From Antilocapra americana (lineage: Eukaryota; Chordata; Mammalia; Artiodactyla; Antilocapridae), in contig ML664157.1 in NCBI GenBank assembly GCA_007570785.1, positions 5,479,424-5,543,423 on the forward strand: a stretch of 64,000 nt of DNA, written 5' to 3'. Under the pieces are notes generated by a model. The model saw only the letters and a list, made by a program, of their open reading frames with translations. It did not search any database and was not told the DNA's origin. Below are positions 37,801 through 49,800 of this stretch, piece after piece. A program made the position numbers and the translations under genes. Numbering within the stretch: position 1 is the stretch's first letter; the number at the start of each line of letters is the position of its first letter.

Positions 37801-40800
37801 GTCTCACTGCGCAGGCTCTAGGGGAAGTGGACTTAGTAGCACTTAGACACACTGGCTTAGTTGCTCCATGACATGTGGGATCTTTCTGGACCAAGGATCG
37901 AACCCATGTCTCATATGTTGGCAGATAGATTCTTAACCTCTGAACCACCAGGGAATTCCAACCCTGGAGCATCTTTAGCAACCTTAATCCTTAGCAATGT
38001 GATTTTTATCCACAAATTCATCTTGTAGCTCTTCCTTTGAGTGCTTCCAGAAACTCTTCCCATCAGTGACCTCTGCTACGCTTGTTTTGAAAACATAGAT
38101 GGGGCAGAGGAGGCCCAAGCTCTTGAATTCCAGATATGTGTCAGACCTGGCAGAGTCATCCTAGCCTCTTTCCATCTGATGGAGAGAGTTGATGTGTAAT
38201 GGAATCTCTAGCCTTAGGTGATGCATGAGGAAAACTAGAGTCCCATTATAAAGTAACTGATTCTGCTTCAGAGGCTGAATATATCAGCTTCAGTTGGTCA
38301 TGCAGTTTTCTGTTATGAACCATCCTAAATTTCCTCAGGAATATATTAATAGTGCTGTATATTAACACTAGTGCTTGAAAAAGTGGTGCTAAATATAAAA
38401 TAGCATGAATGTTGTTAGGTATTGTTAATCAAATTATTTGATGGAATGCCTTATTACAATCAAGTGTATTTTCTTATTGCTTTAGTGCATAGTGACATGC
38501 ATAAAGATGTTTTGGCGAGGAAACTTGTTTTTATTTTTCACAGGTACAGTCTTCATCCAGAAAAGTAAAAATGCTCTCCCTCCATTCCTTACTCAGTGTC
38601 CCTTATTGAAATGGGACCCAGTGTCATGATTTTTGTCATCTTTCTGCTGCAGAGGCTCATCTATAAAATGGAGCTAATGCGATACTTACTTCATAGGCTT
38701 CTTGTGAAATTAATGATTTAAGTGTGTAACAGCCCTTAGCGGAGAAGGCAATGGCAGCCCACTCCAGTACTCTTGCCTGGAAAATCCCATGGACGGAGGG
38801 GCCTGGCGGGCTGCAGTCCATGGGGTCGCTAAGAGTCGGACACGACTGAGCGACTTCGCTTTCACTTTTCACTTTCATGCCTTGGAGAAGGAAATGGCAA
38901 CCCACTCCAGGGTTCTTGCCTGGAGAATCCCAGGGACGGCGGAGCCTGGTGGGCTGCCATCTGTGGGGTCGCACAGAGTCAGACACGACTGAAGAGACTT
39001 AGCAGCGGCAACAGCCCTTAGAACAGTGGCGACCTTAGAGTGTGTTCTCAAAACACGTTAGCTGCCATACTTCATGTTACTGTTTTATTAGTATTATTTT
39101 ATGGTTGTATTATTTCAGAGGAAATCCTTGCCCCATAAAAATGATCTTTATTTTCTTAAATATGTTAAGGACTAAAAGTCAATGTACATCCAATGCTTTA
39201 CTTGCATAATTACATTCATTGTCCTAATATGACTGGTACTTAGTGGACACCAGTAGAAGAGACCAAGAAAAAGAAACATTGTTTAGCTTTCCTAATAGTC
39301 ATTTTGGCTTCTTGGAGCACTATGTTTTTGCCATCTAAATTCTGTGATACATATTTTAGAATGATGATTCCAATGTCACTATTAAAGGCATCACTGTTGT
39401 AGTTTATTTCCCACATATCCCATGAGAACTATTGTAAAATATAGAATTTTGGTTATAATAATGCCAAATGCTGCTTAAATTGTTTTCCCGTTACCTTTTT
39501 ATTATTTCTCATATTTTTCTTCTGATGGAGATACCTTCCTTCCCCACCCCTACCTTATCAACCTTCTAGGGAAGGGGGTTTTGAAGGGAACTTTAAGCTT
39601 TGATACAGGAAGAGGACCTAATTTTCTACCTTGATTTATATCACTTAATCGTGATTTCTCCTTTTCAGTGTACACAGTCATCTTTTGTTCTTTGGAATAA
39701 TGCTAGAGAGTTTGAGAGTCCAGTGAAAGATAGACAAAATATATGTTTATCTTAATTTCATTGAGCAGATTTGGAAGAAAGCAATTCACTGCTGGCTATA
39801 AATAATGAGTCCTAAGGATATTCATGACATTAAAGAGGAAGATTTGTGCCAGGCAAAAATGATGTGCTCAGTTATAGCATATGGTTACTTGGACATGCTG
39901 AAGCTGGCAGTTGGTTTACTTGTTCGCGTTGGATAAGAACCAGAGTGCAGTGTCTTATCATCATCTGCCCCTGCCAGCAGGCGTGGCTGGGCTCAGAGGA
40001 AGCTTGGAGACCCTCCCAGAAACTTGTGGAGAAGTGAGGGATTCAGCAGGCCCCCACAGCAGCGCAGCGCTCTCTGCAGGGAGTTCGGGTTGCCAGCAGG
40101 GGGATGGGGCTTCCCGCAATAACAGTACGGACACCCCTTATTTTAATGGTTTTAATGAAAGAACACTGAATGAGCCAGAGCCTTCCAGAGTTGATAGCGC
40201 CCTGGCAGAAGTGGCCCGGTGACATCCTGAGAACAGGCCTCTCAGATTGATAGCCCGTTTAGGTTAAGCAGCATCCTTTTTGTCTGGTAACCAATCTCCC
40301 TTACAGATGTGGTATCACCTCGGGGTGTGTTTCCTTCCTCTGGTCTTCCACTCCGACTCACTCTCTAGCCGTGTTTCTCAAACATACAAGGTTAGATAAT
40401 AATAGAGCAAACACTAGTATTCTTACCACCTAATTTATTAACTAATAATGTTCTGCCACATTTGCTCTAGATTTTTTTTTTTTTTTAACATAAATACGAC
40501 AGACACGGATGAGGCCCCTGGTCTCCTGTCATTTCCTTTCTTTCCTGTAAAGAGGTAATCATTATCATGAATTTGTGTTTTTCTTTCTTTATTAATGTTT
40601 TTATATTTTTGCTCCTTACTGTTGCATCCATTGATACAAACATTATATAATATCACCTTCAGATTTCAAACTTTATGAAATCACCTCACATAGGTATTAT
40701 TGTATTGTTTTGTATCTTTTTTTTGTTAATGTTGACTAATTTTGAGTTTTATCTACTTTGTTATACTTACTTGATTTTATTTGCTTGTCTGGTTAGGTGT

Positions 40801-43800
40801 TATTTCATGATGAGTGTTAACATTTATCCATTCTGTTAATGATCATATAAGTTATTTCCAATTTTTTGTTACTGTTAACCATGCTACAATAAACATTTTT
40901 GCATACTTCTGTATGTGCAGAGTTTTAGGGTATGTGTGTGGAAATAGAAGTGGAGATTTAATTTCCAAAGTGGTGATGATTCCCATCAGTTATAAATGAG
41001 TGTTTTACTTTCTCCACATCTTCACTAAACTTTGATTAACCTTTAATTTTCTCACTCAGAGCTGGTGAAATGGTATTGTATTATGACATTTTAATTTGCA
41101 CTTTCTGATTAACTGTGAGTTTAGGCATGTTTTATAACTCTACTAGCTATTTAAATTTTCCCTTCTGCAATTTACCTGATTGTATAATTTGAACATATTT
41201 CAAAATAATTTAGTTCTTATTTGATAAAGGTATGCAGATCAGTCTTGTTGAAACAGATCTTGAGTTTTGACAACAATCTTTCATGCACTTACTCAGAGAT
41301 TATGATTTTTATACATCTCAGTGACAAAAATGAACTTACGAGAAAAGAACCCACTGTGCTAGTAAATATGTCCTAACACCAATCACTTTGTTCCTTGGGT
41401 GAAAACTGTGTCCAGGAAAGTGGATGCTCTGCCTATTACTTAATAGCTGGTATTTCTCTCTTTACTTGGATGATGAGGATGGTGCCCATGTCATTTGCTG
41501 AAATTATGATTGGGCAAATATACTGATCCTGAAGATAGTGTACACAGCTTGAATTTTATGAATGGAGAGAAGATAGAGGTACGGGGTGAGAAAGTGAACC
41601 ACTCATACAAAAGTGATAGAGTTGAATATAAGACACATGAATAGATACAATGAATTATGTACTTAGCCCTAAAATGGTGAGAATAGATATTATTTGCTTG
41701 GGAAATTCCTCCTGTGATTTCTAGTCCTTATTATAGTAAACTTTTTTTTTTTTCAGTTAAGGTTGTGAATTTTTTATGTCATCGCTATTTCTAAAACTCA
41801 GTGGACAGAAAAACTTTAATATCTCAAACAAAATGTCACTTAGAATCCATTTATAAAAATGATTAAGCAAGGAAATCATTGACTTGAAAAAGAGGAATTT
41901 TTTTCCCAAGCATGGAGTTTCCTTTTTATTAATAAATTAGATTCCCTGTTAGCATATAAACACTAGTGACCCTCTAAATAGTTCTTGTCTATTTTGGTTG
42001 ATTGAATGTGTGGTTAACGTGATGCTCTGTTTTCATATGCATTTACTGGCAATGGAGCAATCTAGTGACCTCCTCCAATAATAGATGACTTGTTCACTTA
42101 ATGTCTCATCTGTTTCATGTGACCCAAATGTCCTGAGTTCTCCCCTGATTCTGGGCTGGGAAAGTCTCAGGCACTCTTTGGCTTACACTGGGGGGGGGGG
42201 GGGGGGGGTATCCTTTCGTTTTGGGAAGTTAATCTGGATCTGATCACGTCTCTACTTCCTGTCTGTCCCCATTTAACCTCCAGGTTGTGGTACTCTTCCG
42301 TTATATGACTGTCGTCATATTATTTGTGTCCCAGCTTATGGTGATATTGTTTGGCATATAAATTAATGTAACCTATCTTAGGGCCTGGGGTTTTAAGTCT
42401 GGATGCCCTGAAACATTGTTTTAAGATGAACTGATTCTTATGTGTTTTGGCTACCCACATCATTAGGCTAAAAAATCTTATCTGTATTGTCTGCCGTTTT
42501 CTTGCTGTCCCCTTTCTGTAGGACTTCTGTAACTCTGCTGTCTCCCTTCTGGAAGACTTTGACAACATAATGGTAACACCCCTGCTGTCATTCCTTATAC
42601 TTTCTTTTCTTTTCTTTTTTTAATTAAGTAAACGTTTATAGCATTACTCTCTGAACATCAAAATGAGAAGCAGGTTCTTCCTCTTTAGCTGGTAATAATT
42701 ACAGACTTCATTTCACTGTTACTCACTTGGTTTATGTTTGAGACCGTGACACAAAATCATGAATGCATTGCCCATATTCACTTCAACAGAATTTATTTCT
42801 GGGAAGGTGTCCCCTTTGATTGCCTCATGCTTCCCATCACATACATATATGATATAGAAACCAGTGAACGTTTGTGGCCTGGGCTTGGGAACATAGGGGA
42901 GTTCGTGCACCATCATCCCAGTCCCACTTTCAAACCCATCTATTCCTGAGCTCTTGCTTCTTTCTGTGGTAACTCCCATCATTAGTGGAGGAACGCATGG
43001 CATGCTGACTCATAGGCCAATGCAAGATAATGAAAACTGTGGTTATGAAAATGGCCTACTCATCACATCCCACTCACTGCTTCTTCCTAAATTCTCAACA
43101 GAACCCATCATCTCTGTTTTCTTTCTGGTATGGAGAAGATTTTTTTTTTTTTTGTTTCGAGCATAGGTCTTGTGCATGCATGTCATAAGACCTCATCTAC
43201 CGCTTTGCCTGGGCTAGCTAAGAATGCATGTTTTGCATTAAATTACTTATAGGTTTGCTATATCAGGTAGTCAACCCACAACATTAACCCAAGAAGCATT
43301 AGAATAAAACAGAGCACACATCTCAGATTTGAATGTAAGTCAACTCGTTTCACTACAAATTTAATGGGTAACATTTTCTGTCCATTGGTGAAAATATCCT
43401 TAACTGCGTATACAACTTTGACAGTATTTAGATGATGAAATACTGCCATATAGGCAATTTTGTTAATCGTTCTTTAGGCAAAGGAAAGTTTGCAGATTTT
43501 TCTGAAAACAGTCAATTTTTCTATCAGTTTTTCTTGACATTTGTAGTGTACAGAGAGCAAGCAAAGTTTCTATTTGTTTAAAAACTTGAGTTAAACTATT
43601 AAATTTTAAAATACCTTGCATATAGTGTATGTTTGCTGTTAGGGCAATTATAGTTCAGATGGTAATGTAATTTAAACAATATAATTTGCATTTATCATTG
43701 ATTTTACTTTTTAAAAAAATTTTGTTCATCAAGTATTTAAAGTTAAAGGGTTATATATAACCTACATATTCACTCAAATAAAGGAAACATATGTATATAT

Positions 43801-46800
43801 CTTTGCTGTCCTTTTCACTATTCTTTCTTTAATAGTCTCCAATATTAGAAGTTTAATGAGTGGATATATTTGACTAATCAGTATGTTTTATTCATCATTT
43901 GTAAGCACATTAACAGTTGTTTATTGTTATTGAGGTTTAATTATTGAAGTGTGTTTGTTTCAAAATGAACCTGTTCATCCCAGTAGTTAATGTTACTGTT
44001 AATTGATCACCAACTGAGTTATATTTGATGTGAAAGCTTTATGAAAGAATTAAGCATAATGGTCAGCAAGACCTCCTTTAATTAAAGAATTTTCTGTGTA
44101 TCTTTGTCTGCAATCAAAATATACCCGTGTAATGTGATGCCAAAGCTTTTCGTTCACACCATTTGGTGTTTAACCTGGGACACCATTACTCAGTACCTTC
44201 CAAACAAGTAGTTTGAAACATTACCCACTGGTTCTCATTGCGTGGCCTTTAGTATTATTCCTAAATTAGCATTTTCAGAAACACAAAACAGCATTTTCAG
44301 AGTCACAAAATCTGGCTGTGGTTTTTCAGGTACAACTTGTCTCTCTCCTCACAACCCTTAAATAGTATTGGCAAGTTACTAAATAGGAATTTGAAAATAT
44401 CATTACTAATGAATTAAGTGGAGAGAAGTTTCCTGATCCTGAAATGCTGCTGATTGTAATGCTTACTGTCTGATAATTGGAGTCATAACCAATTCTCCTT
44501 TAGAAAGAGCCTCACGTTTTCTCATTTGGCTCAGAGAGTGAACTAATGAAAAGAAGAAGACCCAGAAGACTGAAAACTGACTTTGATGATGAATTATCAA
44601 AAATTTTAAACCTACTGCATTCATTCATTTCCAGTCCTGCAGGAGGTTTTCAGTCTATGTTTGAGCTCAGATACTCTCTTGTCTAATTAAAAATAAAGCA
44701 GTAAGAGAGAGACTTGTTCTTATAAAGGTCAGGAAGAAGTCATTATTGAACAGCATAGCTTTTAAAAAAAGTTTTTAGGAAGTAGAAATTTTAGAAAATA
44801 AAATGGATTGCTATTTCTTACCTAGAGCCAAACCTAAAGCAAAGTGTTTAAAAACAAACATGGTAGGAACTTACCCTGTAGGAATTTACAAGGTAAGTTT
44901 ACCTTGTGGGGATTTACCTTGGCTTGCAGGGTAGAGGTGGGTTCCTGCAGCTGTCAGAATTGCCCAGTTAACTGTTTCTTACTCCCTTGGCACTTGTAAA
45001 TTGGGTACCTGAGCCAGGAGAGCTGAAGCCAGAGCACAGTGTGGCGCCCGGCTAGACACAAATACTCCATCAGAAACCAGCCTCCTGAACTGCCCTTTAC
45101 ACTCACAAAATGTGAAGTTAATGTTGCCTCTGATTGTTTCAGTGAAGTGGAATGAGAGGGCAGTTGAGCTACTCTCTAGGTACTAATAAAACGAAAGAAG
45201 AAATCATTAGAATGACAGATGATAAGAATTGAATTGAAAAGTGAATTTTTAAAACAAAAGATGATACTCAAAAACATGGGGCACTTGGAAAGCACTTGGT
45301 AAACTAATTTATGCTGAGATATAAATCTCAGTTTACCTCTGGATCTCTTATTTAGCAGATAAACTAAATTAAATCTTAGATTTCCTCAATAGATATTTAT
45401 TGAGCACTTACTATATGGCAGATACAGTGCGAGAAACTGATTTTGTCTTAATCAAATAAAGCCTAGATAGTTTTCGGAAAATAACAAATAGATTGCATGT
45501 GAACAAAGGTGGCCCTAAGTCATGATTTGCCAGGAGTGATCTCTGCCCTGTTCCCCTGGCCTGTCCCAGTTGGGATGATACATTATGTGGTCCCTTCCTG
45601 AATGCAGCAAGGGACCTATTAATATTAATATTTTAAGACTTTTACTAACTTCCAATTTCTAGTTCTCTTACTTATTCCCACATTGGAGGATTGGTCCTCA
45701 TTCAGCATCTTTTTAGTTAAACTCCAAGAGATAGTGAAGGACAGGGAAGCCTGGCATGCTGCAGGCTGGGGGTCTCAAAGAGTCAGATGCAACTGAGCGG
45801 CTGAACAACCAAAACAACAAAAGTTATTAAAGAACTTGTTGGTCGTCTATTCTTTACTCAACAGATCGACTATCTCTACAAATTGAAATTATTTGTTCCT
45901 GGCATTATTCTGGGAAAAACCAGATAACAGCAGGAGGTCATTTCAGTTTGGGAAAAGAGATATTTTTCATTCAGGGCAAATAGGACTCTAAAGCCCTTAG
46001 GGAGTGGTGGCTGATGTGACGAGTTTGTGATTTGCTCACGGAGACTGTTGCACATTAGAGCCCTTACCTCCTGCGCTTAAGGAGTGAGTTGGTCAAAAAA
46101 TAGCACTGGGAAGAAACACAGTCTGTTTATAAACCAGCAGTTTACCTTTGGACTAAAAATGGTTCACTGAAGAATTCATGAATTATAGAAATTTACCCTT
46201 TCCTGCTTTGTTTTCAGAGTTACAATGCTTTTTCTTGAATGTTAATTTTGTGATCTTAAAAATGGGAATAGTTTGCAATTCATATTTCTTAAATTTCCAC
46301 AGTATCAACTATTTGTCAATAAAAGAATGTTGCCCAGTAACTCAGATACTTACCTTATTAGTGTTTTGGTCCTCCTGTACCCCCACATATAAGTCAGTTT
46401 CTTTTATAAGATTCTTTAGGAAGCAAAGGAAGAGTGAAGAGCTAGAAAAGATCTGTAGATGGTATCTTGTTTACCTCCAAGCCAAAAAAGGGCATGGGCA
46501 TTTTAGACCACTTAGGGATCTCAAGGTTCTAACTCACATGAATAATTCATTGTGCGTTTCTTGTGTAAAAGTGGTAATTTGCATATGTTGTCCCCACCAA
46601 GAAGCACAGCAGTATGTTTCAGGGACTTTGGATGATGCTGTCAGCGAGCACAGATTAGAGAAGTGTCATGTAAAGATCTGGTTGATTTAATGACTCACTG
46701 GCTTAGTGTTTGGAGGATTGAGTGCTACTTGGATAGGTCGGGGCAATCCTTGTATGCTCCCGATGGAGACACTGCTGTGACATGTGCTCTCCTAGAGGGA

Positions 46801-49800
46801 GCTTGGGGTATTTTTCTGTGGAAGCAGTGACAGACTTTTTCTTGGGCTCTAGAATTACTGCAGACAGAGACTGCAGCCGTGAAATTAAAAGACGCTTGCT
46901 CCTTGGAAGAAAAGTTGTGACAGACCTTGACAGCATATTATAAAGCAGAGGCATTACTTTGCTGACAAAGGTCTATCTAGCCCAAGCTGTGGTTTTCCCA
47001 GTAGTCGTGTATGGATGTGAGAATTGGACCATAAAGAAGTTTGAACGCCGAAGAGTTGATGCTTTTGAATTGTGGTGTTGGAGGAGACTCCTGAGAGTCC
47101 TTTGGACAGAAAAGAGATCAAACCAGTCAATCTTAAAGGAAATCAACCTTGAATATTCACTGGCTGGACTGATGCTGAAGCTTAAGCTTCAATACTTTGG
47201 CCAGTTGATGCGAAAATCTGACTCATTGGAGAAGACCCTGATGCTGGGAAAGACTGAGGGCAGGAGGAAAAGGAGCCAACAGAAGATGAGATGGTTGGAT
47301 GGCATCATTGATACAATGGACATGAGTTTGAGCAAACTCTGCGAGACAGTGGAAGACAAGGAAGCCTGGCGTGCTGCTAGTTCATGGTGTCGCAAAAGTC
47401 AGACACAACTAAGCGACTGAACAACAACAAGCAAATAGAGATATAATTACACTTAGCAAATTAATCAGCTAACATCTCAAGAGTATCATCATGGTACCCT
47501 ACACTGGAATGTTACATTCTTGTTGAAGCTGTCATGTATAGATACCATAGTAGATACTTTCAGAAATTTATGTTTGGTCCATGTATGTTTGGACAGTCAC
47601 CTTAGGAAAGGCCAAAGTTTCTTAAATGCCCTCAAGTGATTTTATATGTGGGGATCAGAGAAAAATGCTTCACCATCTGATGTATGCATTCATTTCAGAA
47701 TCTAACAACTCTTAATAAAGATTATCCTTTTGTTTTCTTATTGGAGTGAATTTAAGAGGCTATACATCCCTAAAGAATAAGCACCAGATGAAATTTTAAA
47801 TACTTTCATTTTTGGTATCACATATGAAGACATCTTATCATCATGGAAAAAACCCTGGGCTTTGGAGGCAGGCTCACTTGGGCACTAAGGGCTGGGCCAG
47901 GTTTAACTGGGTGAGTTTGCTAAGCTGCCTAGGCTCTCTGAGCTCAAGTTTTCCTACTTGAAGAAAATGGGGACCAAGAGTTCCTGTGAGAAAATGGAGA
48001 TATGAATAAGAAGCCTAGTCCCTAGCATATAATAGATGCCTAGTAAGTGTTGATGTTCTCCCTCTTAAGCTAAATGTTTATACCTTTTTTCCTGCCAGAA
48101 ATATCTGTGCTTCTTTCCAAGAACATTAAAATTGGTTCTACATTACTATATTTTAGCACTTAAAAAAAATGAGAACATCTAGAATATAAAATGAAAATAT
48201 CCTAGAATAAATCCTATTTCTTTATAATTAGTAAGTCCTGGAGAAAACCGAGGGATGGTCAGAAGCTAGTCCTCTTTCTATGATTGATACTGCACACTTC
48301 TGTGTAATGACTTCTGCTGCCAAAATGCGAAATACATATAGCTGCTTTTAGGAATATAGTTTCCCCAGGCGAAAACATGTATTAAATTAAGACTGGTGAA
48401 CAGATGTTAATTGGTTTAATTTTATATTGCAGTTGGTTAGAATTGCATTTGCTATTAACTTATTATAAAATTTAATTGGTTCTGTTGGTTATTAGAGTCA
48501 TAAAAGATAACAAAATTCTTCCGTTGCATACATGGCTAAATAGGCAATTTTTAGGTCCCTCTGAAGAAGTATCATTAAAAAGTCATGAAGATTGTGTATG
48601 CCGTTTGTATGTACCATGAGTTCTCTTAATCGATGGGCACAGGATGAGGCAAGTCTGTGGTTTCAGATTTCACACTTAAGAAACTCATGCCTTTTATTCT
48701 AGAGGGGCATTTGTACCCTGGAGTGTACAGGAAAGCAGTCTCAGATTCTCTCCAATGAGCAGACCCTTGAATATTTTGATTTGTGTTTATGTATGTCTTA
48801 TCATCTGGGACAGCTGTCATCTTCTTTGGAAGAAACAACAAGTGTGACAGTCTCTAGTGTCAATAGGAAATTGATGAGAAATAGTATTTAATACTGTTGG
48901 GAATCTTCAAGTGCTGTTCTCACGTAAGGTTTGGTGTCATGGGTTTTTGGGGCTGTGAACCAAGAGCTCGAATCACACCCTTGCTGTTAATGATCAAGAG
49001 CCACCTCGGCTTTGTTTTCCAGGGCCAGCCAGGGGACCAGGCTGCTCTCTTTGCTGCTCAGGCACGGCCCTCCCCTCAGCTCCCTCAGTATCCAGGACTG
49101 CAGCAAGCACAGGTACCCTTGTTTGCTTTGTAGATGCTACTGGGATTTTTAATGCTCTTTATTTGAAGGGGGGAACCAAGTAAGTAGGGTATTAGTTCCC
49201 TTATGGGGTATGGAACTTAGTCGCATCTTCTGCTTATAGATTATAATTGACATTTCACAGAAATCTTTACCAGTGATTATTAAACAAGTCTGGGGATTGA
49301 TTAAAGGGCATAAAACATTTTAGGAAATTGTTAGAATTAGAAATGAATGAGAAATATCAATTCATAACTTTATGTTAATAATGATGATAGATACTGAAAT
49401 GGTTAATAGTCTTATGGTACTTAAATTATAATACATAATGATGTAATTTATGATGGAATTTTATGATATTCAAAGGTAGCTTCGAAGAGGAATCATGGTA
49501 GAATAAGAAGAAAATTGGCCTTGGCATCATACCTTGACAAAATTCCTGACAACCTCTAAGCTCTGTAGCATTGTGAGAGTTTCTCTGAGTCTTGATTTCT
49601 GTCTCGGTAAAATAGAAATGAACATTGTGGGGATTTAAGACCACCTATAGAGCCTAGTGAAGCACTAGATACATGGTAGTTATTCAGCAAATGATGGGTT
49701 TGCTTTAATATAGTGCAAATCTTCAGCTATTTTTTTCTAATACTTTTGTCATTTCTGCCTCCACATCCTTTTACTCTACCCTTCTCATAATCAGGAAGCC

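Larger units (their letters stand above)
33530..49022 (+). other. Intron w18, 15.5 kb
   Basis: Longest intron in the window. In order: a MIR/L2-like bit (about 34325-34440), Bov-tA (35489-35716), an interrupted Tigger1 (35905-36757) with CHR and Bov-tA pieces inside, CHR (37695-37959), Bov-A2 (38740-39009), a GC-richer unique island (about 39870-40260), antisense L1M (40440-41220), a G19 run (42190-42208), a segment open on both strands (42719-43003), a BovB tail (about 45725-45826), a 170-codon unrecognised frame (46178-46690), BovB (46820-47432) and MIR (47840-48060). 43300-45700 is AT-rich with nothing recognised. No P2RY or GPR87 coding exon is present. Confidence 0.8.

Noticed and set aside
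46959..47420. 153-codon frame resembling reverse transcriptase
   Set aside because: It is the C-terminal end of a 5'-truncated BovB LINE with no catalytic domain, not a host gene.
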